Notes under the pieces: model-generated | Databases searched by the model: none | Told to the model about the DNA's origin: nothing | Seen by the model: the letters and a program-made list of their open reading frames with translations, nothing else | Position numbers and translations under genes: made by a program | Part shown: positions 1 through 9,811 of the stretch, piece by piece | Position numbering within the stretch: the first letter of the stretch is position 1 | How the letters are laid out: each line of letters begins with the position of its first letter | DNA from: Taxillus chinensis | Lineage: Eukaryota > Streptophyta > Magnoliopsida > Santalales > Loranthaceae | Length of the DNA stretch: 64,000 nt | Direction of reading: 5' to 3' | Assembly: GCA_023512835.1 (NCBI GenBank) | Contig: CM042084.1 | Coordinates: 45,803,609-45,867,608, forward strand

Positions 1-1082
1 ACTAAATTTTCGAGAGATAAAAACCAGAGGGAGAGAGAGTATCCTGGGAATCACAAAGAGAAATATACTCATTTTCTAAGGGAAAAAGCACCCAGAATCA
101 CTGTTCGTCTTCATGGGGAGGAGCTGACATTGGAAAAGTTCTTTTTCTAACCTTTGTGCTTTCAGGAAACTCTTTGAAGGCATTAATCGAAGGGAAAAGG
201 GGCTCCCACCTGCATCATTTTTTTTCCTCCAGGTTCTCTACTTCTATTTATTTTTTTCTGCGCTGTTTTCAGACATAAAACCCAAAAAATGCTCTTTTTT
301 CCTTTTTTTCCTCACCTCTCTAAAGTAGAAAAACGAAAATACAAAAAACAAACATCTTGCATCTCTTTTTTTTCTTCCTTTATTATTTTCAAAAAAATAA
401 TAAAATCTAAAAACACAAAAATTGAAATCTTTTCTAGAAAATTTAAACAAGGCCTGGGCGGTCATGAGGGTTGAGCCCTAGATGCTCATATCCTAGTTTG
501 CCTGGGCCAATATTAATTGTGGCAGTATTTCCATTTGAATTCAAATTGTTTTCATTTTCTTTTCTAAGAAAGAAAGTTTACTTTTGTTTTCCTGAAAAAT
601 GCAATACTGTCACATGGGCCTAGATCCCACATTCTTTTTCTAAAATTAGAATGTTCTTTTTTTTTATTTATTTTATTAAAATCTCTTTTGCCGTTTTAAG
701 GCCTAGATCCTAAAATTTTTCTTTTTCTTAAAATTAAAAATACAAAAAAACTCTTTTTTTTTTTGCATAAATAATAAAGCAAGCAAACACCCATAGATCA
801 AGAATAGGTACCAATTGTGGGCGTTGCGGGGGTGCAAGAGTTTTTCTTCCTTCCCCACACGTAACTGACTCCCGAACCTAATTTTCTGGAACCGTAGACC
901 CTTTCTTTTTCTAGGTGCCCAATCACACCTTTAATTTGTTTGGTGGCGACTCTGTGTATTTCTTTTCTCTAATGGTTTGTGCGAGTCTTGTGCAGGGATG
1001 ACTCTAGGATCAACAGAATGAACTAGCATGGAGTCCTTTCACAAAAGCCATCAATGAGCCCGGTCAAAAACGGGTGATGACA
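1..1082 (+). mobile_element. Tat/Ogre-type Ty3/gypsy LTR, 3' part (cut by window start)
   Basis: The stretch around 816-960 has the order typical of Tat/Ogre LTR 3' regions: a GGGCGTTGCGGGGGTGC block, 'ACTGACTCCCGAACC', then 'TGGTGGCGACTC'. The LTR ends at 1081-1082 in CA, just after a CCGGTCAAAAACGGG block that is nearly the inverse of the LTR start seen at 11935 (ACCCCATTTTGACCGGG). The first ~190 bases match 14041-14361, the same part of the LTR at 11935. Right after 1082 an open copia integrase frame resumes, so this LTR was inserted into a copia element. The other end and its target duplication lie left of the window. No gene is seen in 1-1082; the A/T-rich runs at 230-440 and 640-770 are simple sequence. 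Confidence 0.75.
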
Positions 1083-1481
1083 CATGGTATCTAGCATAAT
1101 TTCTCTGCACCAAGAACTCCACAACAAAATGAAGTTGCAAAAAAAAAGAAACGAACTTTAAATGAAGCAGTTAGAACCATGCTGACAGGAGCTCAGTTCC
1201 CAAAATCTCTATGGGCTAAAGTTGTTGCCACTGCATGTTATGTGCAAAATAGAACTTTAATAAACAAACAAGCCATGAAAACACCCTATGAGTTATGGAA
1301 GGGAAGGAGACCAAATATTGGTCACCTAAGGATCTTCGGGTGTACTTGCTATATTTTGAACAATGGCAAGGATTACTTGAACAAGTTTGATGCCAACTCA
1401 GATGAGGGATATCTTGTTGCATATTCCACGAAAAACAAGGCTTACCATTTATTTAATAGGAGGACTAAAACTATTAAATAG
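1083..1481 (+). pseudogene. Ty1/copia integrase fragment (end of catalytic core and C-terminal part)
   Basis: Reading from 1083 the frame gives the conserved copia stretch HGI..., APRTPQQN, RTML, SLWAKVV, PYELW and FGCTCY, which runs from the last part of the integrase core into the domain after it. An in-frame TAG lies at 1092-1094, just after HGI, and the frame ends in TAG at 1479-1481. In a live element integrase inserts the cDNA into nuclear DNA. The 5' part of the element (gag, protease, integrase N-terminus) was separated by the Tat LTR ending at 1082 and lies outside the window. The following 270 bases (1482-1751) still look like pol linker but carry several stops. Clearly dead. Confidence 0.9.
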
Positions 1482-1751
1482 TGTATACATGTATTTTTTT
1501 GATGAAACTAACCATGGTATGCAAAAAGGAGACAAATGTAAATGAAGTGCAAGACACTATTGTTGTTGAGGACTAGGACATAGACAATTAGACATCAGAA
1601 CCAGTGAAAGAAGCGCCTGAACATAAAAAAACCCCGTGCTGAACCGTTTGCTGAAGAACACAGTCAAAAACAAGTAGAAGATCAGAATCAACAATCTCAG
1701 CCTGTTTAGTCTCAGCCATATCCACCAGTCCAAGAACCTAACATTAAGGAA

Positions 1752-3440
1752 TTGGGCATTCATCGTGAAGAAAGAGAAGACCTTCCAAAGGCTAGAAGAA
1801 GGTTAAAGGACCACCCCTCTGAATTAATAATAGGAGATCCTTTTGCACGTGTCAAAACAAGAGCTGCCACACTACATGAAAATCTTTACATGTGCTTCTT
1901 ATCACAAGTGGAGCCAAAATCAATGGATGACATAGTGTAGTATCACTATTGGATTGATTGTATGCAAGAAGAATTAAATCAGTTCAAGAGACAAAAAGTA
2001 TGGGAGTTAGTCAACAGGCCAAGATCACAACAAGTCATTGGTGTGAAATGGATATTCAGAAACAAGTTGGATGATGATGGTGTTATGATTAGAAATAAGG
2101 CCAGACTGGTTGCAAAAGGATACAAACAAGTAGAAGGAATTGATTATGATGAAACCTTTGCACCAGTTGCTAGACTGGAGGCAATCCGAATGTTCTTAGC
2201 ATATGTAGCATTCAAGGATTTCAAAGTCAACCAAATGGATGTCAAGAGTACATTCTTGAATGGAGACCTCCAAGAAGAAGTCTATGTTGAGCAGCTCCCT
2301 GGATTTCTAAATCCAAATCAAGAACACAAAGTGTACAGATTGAGAAAGGCTCTATATGGGCTGAAGCAAGCTCCAAGGGCTTGGTATGAAACCTTGTCAG
2401 AGTTCTTAATCAAGAACAAGTTCAAAAAAGGCAAGATTGACCCCACTCTGTTTCTTAATGAAGGGAAAGGATCGCCCTTGATAATGCAAATCTACATTGA
2501 TGACATCATCTTCGAATCAAGGGACAATAAGCAATGTGAAGAATTCTCCCAACTAATGAAAAGTGAATATGAAATGAGTATGATGGGGGAACTCTCATTC
2601 TTCCTTGGGTTGGAGGTCAAGCAGTTGGAGGATGGGATCTTTATCAGTCAAACCAAATACACCAAAGAAATTCTTAAGAATTTTAAGATAACTGATGTGA
2701 CTCACATGAAAACACCCATTCCTATAAACCCCAAATTGGATATGGATGAAGCAGGCAAGGAGGTGGATATTACAGAGTACAGAAGCATGATTGGATCATT
2801 GCTATATCTGACAACAAGTAGACCTGACATAATGTTTGCAACATGCATCTGTGCGAGATACCAAGCAAATCCGAAGGAATCTCATCTGCTACATGTCAAA
2901 AGGATTATGTGGTATCTCAAGGGAACTGAAAATTTAGGGCTTTGGTATCCAAAGGAGTCTAATTTCAAATTAAGAGGATACTTAGAAACAGACTTTACCA
3001 GATACAAGATTGATAGGAAGAGCACGAGTGGAACATGCCAACTTCCTGGCAATCGACTTGTATCCTAGTTTAGCAAGAAACAGAATTCAGTTTCAACATC
3101 CACAACTGAAGTTGAATACATTGCTTCAAGAAGTTGTTGTGTTCAATTGCTGTGGATGGCCAGTCAACTTTCAGACTATGGATAAAATCTTAAGGATGTG
3201 CCACTTTACTGTGATAATACAAGTGCTATAGCAATCTCCAACAATCCTGTCATGTACCCTAAAACAAAGCACATTGAGGTTAGACATCACTTTATATGAG
3301 ATCATGTGCTGAAGAAGGACATTTCACTGGAGTACAAATCCACTGATGATCAGCTTGCCAACATTTTCACCAAACCACTTCAAGAAGCCAGGTTCACTGA
3401 ACTTCTGACAAAACTTGGCATGCTAGATTTAACCTCTTAA
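1752..3440 (+). pseudogene. Ty1/copia reverse transcriptase and RNase H, Sirevirus-like, broken
   Basis: The pre-RT linker is read from 1752 (ELIIGDP, FLSQVEPKSMDD), then a TAG, then a long open frame 1962-3068 with the copia RT hallmarks [56 protein letters not shown] and the catalytic YIDDI (third position I instead of the usual V). The connection follows ([24 protein letters not shown], SRPDI), then RNase H. RNase H continues in the same frame past a TAG at 3066-3068, a TAA near 3181-3186 and a TGA near 3297-3299 to a natural stop at 3438-3440. The first and third stops are one C-to-T or G-to-A change from tryptophan and arginine codons. Sequence style resembles Sirevirus/SIRE; the clade is inference without a tree. 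Confidence 0.9.
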
Positions 3441-3641
3441 TCTTATTGCATGCTCTGTGTTTCATTTCAACTTTACTACCTGTGTATGAACGTGAGTATG
3501 AGACCAATCATGATCACTTAGTCTTTCCATGATGATTAGTGATGCAAAAGTGTGATTCACATGCTCTCGTTGTGGGTAATTGACATATCACGTGAATGAA
3601 ACATGCTACCTCTGAACCTGAGTCCAAGTTATATGTACAAT
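3441..3641 (+). other. copia 3' untranslated remnant
   Basis: About 200 bases between the RNase H stop and the Athila-like LTR. No gene, no clear polypurine tract and no copia LTR start is visible. The sequence is A/T-rich and presumably 3' UTR of the copia element, cut by the insertion at 3642. Confidence 0.4.
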
Positions 3642-4171
3642 TGATAACATGCATTTATGCCGTTATTCTATTACCTATTTAGGGGTGTTTAAGAGCATGA
3701 TTTGAGCCTTATTGTATCATATTTCATTTATATTTGCTCTAACCCCTAGGAAGATGCTATTTGTATATACATGCGCTTTTAGGCTGTTTTGACAGGTTTT
3801 GGAGATTAATTTTGACCAACTAGATGACCTCAAATGAATTGGCGTGCAGAACTAAAGTTTCTCAGAATGATGTCCTCTACCTTCCACAGAAGTTTCAGAG
3901 CCAAAGGCCTTGAACGCCAATTGGACCAATTGGTGTGCAAGCATATTACTACATACCAGCCTTCTACATGATGCAAGGAAGCTTGGGGAAGAATTTCACC
4001 TGATTTAGAGCTGCACGCCAATTGGGCATATGACGTTCAAATTGACGTGCAGCCATATTTTTGCACCGATTCAGTCGTTTTGTTATGCTGATCACTTTTC
4101 TCTAAAGCACCTAGTCCAAATTATGCTTGGTTCGAGTTGTACTCAAGTTGGAAGAAAAATGGAAACTACTT

Positions 4172-4193
4172 ATCAAAACTACGTCGTTTTGAT
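4172..4193 (+). promoter_or_regulatory. ACGT-core near-palindrome in Athila-like U3
   Basis: Perfect 8-base arms ATCAAAAC and GTTTTGAT flank a 6-base core TACGTC that contains ACGT, the core of plant bZIP/bHLH sites. It lies ~50 bases upstream of the TATA box. The same unit occurs once in the other Athila LTR and twice in LARD-B and family C LTRs. The factor that binds is unknown. Confidence 0.6.
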
Positions 4194-4242
4194 AAGTTGC
4201 AACTACTGACGGCTAGGGCACTCATTGCAAAGCAGATTTCTC

Positions 4243-4250
4243 TATAAATA
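4243..4250 (+). promoter_or_regulatory. TATA box of Athila-like LTR
   Basis: TATAAATA, about 50 bases upstream of a GA tract at 4300-4317. The matching box in copy 2 is at 32395-32402. Confidence 0.7.
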
Positions 4251-5162
4251 GAGGAGGCAGCAGCCCTTTTGGAGCATGTAGAGAGGGGGCACGTTTTTAG
4301 AGAGAGAGAGAGAGAGGATGACGGTTTTGGAGGCTAGCGTTCTGATCCTGGAAGCTGCCGGCCCTAGGAGGTCTGACGGCTGGAGAAGACCTAAAGTTGG
4401 AGTTTTGCTGCACCTGCTTGAGGATGATGTTCTTTATTTCTTATTGTTTATCCAAGAACATGTGTGAGTAGTTTCCTTTATCTAGGGGAGCAATGCAGCC
4501 CCCTATGTTGTCAAACTGATTGATTGAATATTGAGTTTGTTTAATTGACATTGCATGTTTTATGGATCTGTTCTTATCTTTTAATATCTGGGCTGTACAC
4601 CTGGGTTTTCTTAGCCTTAGTCTGAGGTTGATCTTTGATTCATAACATATTTTTGATTGGTGTGACCATTATCCTGTCATTGGTATGATAATTAGGCTTT
4701 GCATGTTGTTGTCATGATGACCATTCAGGCAAACAGCACTTAGAAGGGCTGGCAATGACCAATTGCAGTACCTTGGCTTAGTTATAGCATGTTATCAATT
4801 AAATAATCTCAAGAACCTTAAAATCAGTAGAAACAACATAGGGAGGTGAAGTTGTGACCCTAGATGCCTTTAATCCTTGAATCTTAATCCTAAAATCAAT
4901 TTGCTTTCTTTGTTTATTTAGAAAACCAAATAAAAATCAGATCTTTAGTTAAAAAAAGAGAACTTGTTGCCAAGACATTTTTTTAGAACAAGAGTAATTG
5001 GTGTTTTGATTTAAGAACTAGAAAACTAGGCTAATCCTTGTGGGTTCGACCCCTTGCTTGCTGCTATTCTTTTAGTGCAAACTTAGGGAATTTATTATCT
5101 TGAAGAGAGATTTTACGACATTAGCTAGCTCTTTCGGGAGGCTAAAAATCTGTCTGTCAAAT

Positions 5163-5180
5163 TGGCGCCGTTGCCGGGGA
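5163..5180 (+). other. primer-binding site, tRNA-Asp type
   Basis: TGGCGCCGTTGCCGGGGA is the exact complement of the last 18 bases of plant tRNA-Asp. This is the established primer for Athila-type elements, and it fixes the LTR end and the + orientation. Confidence 0.95.
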
Positions 5181-5359
5181 TTCAACGGTTGACTAGCTTT
5201 AGAAAATCAACATTGAATGAAATTGTCTAAATTCTGATCTTGGTGCTTATTTTTTTTCTTTAGTTTTTATTTATTTTTGAATTGTTCGAAGCTGCTGGGT
5301 GTGTTCTTGTTTTCTTACAGGAACGTTCACAGCGTATTTGCGAGAATTCCTAGTTGTGC

Positions 5360-7486
5360 ATGCCAAGAGAGGAGTTTATACCATTTAATCGGGAACCTGA
5401 AAGATTGTTTAGAGCTCGTTGCAGAGCAGCTAGGGAAGCAACACGAGAGTCTGAAGAAGCACTACAAGGCTTAGAGCATTCAGTAGGTGAATTGATTGCA
5501 GATTTAAGGTCTGATGGTGGTGCACCGCAAGGAGGGGCCAATTACAATGGCCAATATCCAGAAGAAGAGGGTAATAGGTTTATGCCCAGAACTTTCTTAG
5601 ACTACGCGAGACTGATGATGTCAGACCATTATTCTGGGATTAGGCAAACAAGAGTTCAAGCAAATAGTTTTGAGATGAAGCCGGCATTAATTAATATGGT
5701 GAGCAACAAAGCTTTTGGAGGAACAACAGTGAATGATCCACACCAGCATTTGATGAGGTTCTACCAGATATGTGACACCATAAAGATCAACAATGTGTCG
5801 GAGGAGACAATAAAGCTAAGGCTTTTCCCTTTCTCCTTAAGAGATAGAGCTCTTGGGTGGTTTAACAGTTTACCAGTAGGTTCAATAAATACTTGGGAGG
5901 AGATGCAGACTAAATTCATGTCTAAATACTTTCCTCCTTCCAAAGTGATCCAGCTTAGAGGGGAAATCAGCAGATTTAGGCAAGATGAGATGGAGACTCT
6001 TCATCAGGCTTGGGAGCGCTTTAAAGATTTGATAAGAAGATGCCCTGACCATGGAAGACCCCAATGGATTCAAATTGAATCTTTCTACACTAGTCTTCAG
6101 TCTCACTCACAAGATAAGGTGAATGCGGCTGCTGGAGGATGTTTAATGAATCTAGAGCCTGATGCTGCGGCAGAACTCTTGGAGAGACTGTCTTTGGCTG
6201 ATTGGCAGTGGTCGAATGTACGGACTTCAAGGCCAAGGGAGAAAATAGCTTCAGTTGACAATTCTTCCAACGATATGCAAGACCAGATCCAGGCTTTAGT
6301 AAAAAGCATGGAAGTGTTGGCTCTTAAAGTCGGAGGATCACAACAAGCCTCACCAGTAGTTGAGCAAGGATGGAGTGGAGCTGAAGAAGCAAATTATGTT
6401 TGAGGGAAAGGCTTGTTCCAGAAGCAGCAATATTATCCTCAACAACAAGGACAAGGGTACAATCACAACCAACAACAATCTCAAGCATATCAGAAAAACC
6501 AGAACCGAGGGGGAGATACATCAGTTCAGTATAAATATGTGCCCCCAGGGATGAAGCAAAATCCGTATGCTACTGAGAATTATTTACATCCACCTCTAGG
6601 ATTCGAGCAGCAACAGCCTCAGCCTCAACAACAAAGAGGAAGAACATATTTGAATGAGGATGAGACAGCTAAAAGAAAGATGGGTGATTTGGAGGAAAGG
6701 GTAGGCAGCATGGAATCTTCAATGAAGAATATGGAAAAACTGCTCGTAAGTATGGCACAGAATGCAAATCAAGGAGTTTCAGCTAAATCTTTTCCAAGTG
6801 ACACTGAAGTGAACCCCAAGGAGAGTTGCAAAGCTATCACTTTAAGGAGTGGGAAAGCATTGAAGGAAACTGAAGAGCCTAAGAAGAGGGCCATATCAGA
6901 AGAACAAAGCAGACCCTTGGAAGATGATGACCTAGGGAAATTCGATAAAGAAGCAGAAAAGGTGCAAGAAAAGAAGGACCAACATTTGACTAAAGGTAGA
7001 CCAGCTGAAGAACAAGGGCTGAAAGAGCTAAGGCCTACCATGCCATTTCCTCAGCGGTTAAGAAATCAAAGGGTTGAGGAAGAGTATGAGCGCTTCCTGA
7101 GTTTATTCAAGCGGCTTGAAATTAATATCCCATTTGTGGAAGTTTTGGAGCAGATGCCCAGGTATAGAAAATACATTAAAGATTTTGTGAAGAAGAAGAG
7201 AAGGTATGGGGACCATGAGACCGTAGCTGTCACAAACGAGGTAAGCAGTGTTGTCCAAAGGAATTTGCCTATTAAGCATAAAGATCCGAGCAGTTTTAAC
7301 CTCCCTTGTGTGATTGGAAATGCGCCGCAGCAGCAGGCCCTTTGTGATTTAGGGGCTAGTATCAACTTGATCTCTTTTTCTCTATATAAGCAGCTTGGGC
7401 TCACAGGAATGAAGCCAACTTCCATCTCATTGAAGTTTGCGGACCGGTCCACTGGAAGACCTGAAGGAATCATTGAAGATGTGCTA
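5360..7486 (+). pseudogene. Athila-like gag and start of protease, one in-frame stop, split by insertion
   Basis: The likely start is ATG 5360 (MPREEF), 180 bases after the primer site. One frame runs from here to the insertion point at 7486 with a single TGA at 6401-6403. Gag domain: residues ~115-260 contain FPFSLRDRALGWFNSLP, TWEEMQTKF and AWERFKDLIRRCP, the retrotransposon gag core. After the stop come a glutamine-rich stretch (~352-420), a likely coiled coil around MGDLEERVGSMESSMKNME, ITLRSGK, and a basic/acidic linker. The aspartic protease starts near 7318 with the Athila form of the active site, CDLGAS, at about 7342-7359. Gag would assemble the cytoplasmic particle and the protease would mature it. 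The protease is cut after ...EDVL and resumes at 11741. Confidence 0.9.
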
Positions 7487-7850
7487 TATAACGACCCATG
7501 AGTGGGTGTTAGTCCCACATTGCTTGGTGAGGAGAACAAAGTCCGCCTTATAGGAGGGGACGGATACCTCACCTCACAGGGACGTGTTTTGGGCGAGGCC
7601 CAAAGACAAAACCGTGCGGAGCAGGCCATGAGGGCGAGGCCGAAGACTGGTTGGCCAAAGCAGACAAAATTCTTGTGACGGGTATGGGCTGGGCTATCTC
7701 GGATGGTATCAGAGCCAGACCCGGAGCGGTGTGCCATGGTCCCACGGGGACGTGGGCCTCCTAAGGGGGGTGGATTGTAACGACCCATGAGTGGGTGTTA
7801 GTCCCACATTGCTTGGTGAGGAGAACAAAGTCCGCCTTATAGGAGGGGAC
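7487..7850 (+). mobile_element. TRIM/SMART-like mini-retrotransposon, second LTR truncated
   Basis: LTR 1 spans about 7487-7703 and starts TATAACGACC (TG changed to TA). It is followed at once by TGGTATCAGAGCC (7704-7716), the complement of initiator Met tRNA. A ~45-base interior leads to a polypurine tract AAGGGGGGTGGAT at 7763-7775. A second LTR starts TGTAACGACC at 7776. Bases 7489-7561 and 7778-7850 are identical over 73 bases; then LTR 2 breaks into LARD-B sequence. There is no coding capacity, as expected for TRIM/SMART elements, which rely on other elements' enzymes. Confidence 0.8.
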
Positions 7851-8892
7851 TGTCCTACCACCAGGAGTACATCCTCAACCCCTCGGAAGATGTCTTCAAA
7901 TTATGAGGAAAAACCCAAACAAGGCCTGCCCAAATCTCACTTGCTTACCTCTTTTTACCAAATTGATGCACCGGGCATAACCCTCAAAACCCACTCATAG
8001 CCGCTAGTTCAATTCTAGAACACCGAACATTTCATACATGCACAAACTGGTTTCACAACATATCTGTTTTACCTTACTCGGTGTTTTCGACACACCATAA
8101 ACACGACACATGGCTACTGCTTGACCATCTGAGAACCCATAACACCTATATATTCACTAATAAGAACTAGCAACGACCACCCTAGCCAACAAGTCAATAC
8201 CTCATGGACCCAAGGAGCGGCTATACTAGCTGTGTTTTCCTCCTTCAACCACAACACTTGGAAAGGTAACCATAGGAATATCCCTTTCATGCAGTATTCC
8301 AACACATACCTCTATCCGTATAAAAACACATTTCTATTACTCAAGGTTGCCAAGGAGGGGTCACACAACAACCCACAAGCCATCACCTCACACCTCAAGC
8401 TCTACTAGCTAGCCAGTCTAAATTTCCTCCCACTAGCAAAAAGGTTGCCTACAAGATTTGGTTACTTTGATTATCCACATGTGCCAAAATTGAATATCAC
8501 TCACTTATAAAATCAACACCCATATTTTTATTAGTACTCATTATTCTTCCAGCGTTATAAATATATATCTCCTAATAGGTCACCACCCACATCCATTCGA
8601 AATGCTAACTCAAACGGGACACGATAGGGTCCACCTAGCCTCACATAAACCAGTACGAGACTCAACCGACAACCCACCAAAGGGGCACGATACCACCAGT
8701 GAATTTCTGTCTTGCTCTTCCACTGGCCTCACTAGGTAGTCCTCCCGCCTACAAATCGGGGACTCGGCGTTGAGCTTTACCCCTAGCTCATCGAGCCGGT
8801 CCCCTAGCATCACTCCCGGTCCTACTAAAAACAGATCGTACGAAGACGTCCTACTTTTCCCCCCCGGAGGTAACACCGGGGCGCTTCTTGGC

Positions 8893-8934
8893 ACACTCTC
8901 TGTTCCAGTGCCCCGGTTATCCACAACAAGTGCA
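8893..8934 (-). pseudogene. gag zinc-knuckle remnant (CCHC) of LARD-B
   Basis: On the - strand the frame reads C-T-C-C-G-stop-P-G-H-W-N-R-E-C, which is a C-x2-C-x4-H-x4-C knuckle with one in-frame TAA replacing a glutamine codon. In live elements this knuckle binds genomic RNA for packaging. The same motif is visible at 36654-36695 and, more degraded, near 25470-25510. Confidence 0.7.
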
Positions 8935-8953
8935 ATCTTTTGAGAAACAGGAC

Positions 8954-9169
8954 TCAAACGGGAGTGTTGAGGGCTGACAGCTCTCGGCGTACCTCGCTCC
9001 TGATCAGTTGTCGAATCACATCCCTCACCTCTGGAATAATCGAGCTCAAGACGCCAACCTCTGCCGTGATTAGTCTATCACCTTCACCGCGCTCTCTCAC
9101 TTGCCCAACCTGGGTCGCGGCCTCCTCTGTTACCTCAATAGTCGCACGGCTTATAGTTTCTAGAAACAT
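8954..9169 (-). pseudogene. short gag-like N-terminal fragment of LARD-B
   Basis: The 71-residue frame resembles the frames at 25169-25393 and 36377-36592. Shared elements are a TIEVTEEAATQVGQV-like start, a middle with ITAEVG, and an end with IPEVRD.IRQLIRSEVRREL, probably helical. The Tekay-like gag at 57.7 kb has a comparable helix (ENVQGMREDLRGEIL), so I read it as a relic of a chromovirus gag N-terminus. Most of a normal gag is missing between this piece and the zinc knuckle that follows about 20 bases downstream on the same strand. No function can be claimed. Confidence 0.55.
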
Positions 9170-9796
9170 TGGTTAAGCGAAAAGATAGCGCTCCAGATTA
9201 ACACTAAATGATCTCAACAATCGCGAGACCACTACCGACTAAGCAGCTTAAGCTGTAACATGCATTATTACCACACAAGTCCATAGGTTCACATTTCACA
9301 GACTATACAAAGTTACACTCCATCGCATTGTTCATAACACCATACCAGACAAATCACATGCTCAATCATTCACAGAACACCAACATTATTACATATTTAA
9401 TTTAATGTATTTATTTATTTACTTATTTATTTATTAACAGTTCACAAGCCACAAGTTTCCAAGCACACAGTTTCAATTCCACAATTTCTTTTCCTTGCTT
9501 TCATGTTCAAATTACCACAAAAGATCATAGTTGCACAGATTAACACTTTATCACGTTATTCATGCATTCCTACCACATATACAACTTAATCACAGTTCCC
9601 ACACGATCACACATGAGCAACATATGCAACTAGTGCCCTAATGCCAATGCATGCGAATCCTACCACAAGACTGGACTACCCCAAGTACACCTTAGAGGCT
9701 CCAAGAGGACCATGTTGATCAGGCACATCTCTCCAGGCTCCTCCAAAGGACTCAAGATAACCAAGTCCGCCCACTACCCTAGGCCAACTAGACCAT

Positions 9797-9808
9797 GCTC
9801 TGATACCA
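9797..9808 (-). other. primer-binding site, initiator Met tRNA, LARD-B
   Basis: The - strand reads TGGTATCAGAGC, a perfect 12-base match to the complement of initiator tRNA-Met, three bases inside the LTR end at 9812. In the two + strand LARD-B copies the CAG of this site reads CGG or CG. Confidence 0.9.
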
Positions 9809-9811
9809 TAT

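Larger units (their letters stand above)
3642..5159 (+). mobile_element. 5' LTR of Athila-like Ty3/gypsy element, copy 1
   Basis: The LTR starts TGATAAC at 3642 and ends TCA at 5159, three bases before a perfect tRNA-Asp primer site. Length is about 1.52 kb. The same start and end recur at 31813 and 33299. The U3 holds imperfect inverted repeats of the CACGCCAATT type (3905-3935, 4012-4052), an ACGT-core near-palindrome at 4172-4193, a TATA box at 4243-4250 and a GA tract at 4300-4317. The segment from TGATAAC onward is alignable to the inside of the LARD-B LTRs. No open reading frame of note. Confidence 0.85.
7851..9811 (-). mobile_element. LARD-B internal region, 5' half, inverted
   Basis: On the - strand this corresponds to the first ~2.4 kb of the internal region of the + strand LARD-B copy at 24332-29032; the break at 7851 matches about position 26691 there. 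It holds a short gag-like frame (8954-9169) and a zinc-knuckle remnant (8893-8934). The rest has no reading frame I can defend. The 3' half and 3' LTR expected beyond the break are absent and replaced by the mini-element. Confidence 0.75.

Noticed and set aside
244..474. Overlapping short frames on both strands
   Set aside because: Low-complexity A/T runs inside an LTR produce lysine/phenylalanine-rich peptides; no coding sign.
7066..7788. 240-codon - strand frame opposite the Athila protease and TRIM
   Set aside because: Shadow of the real + strand gag-protease; no homology and it crosses an insertion boundary.
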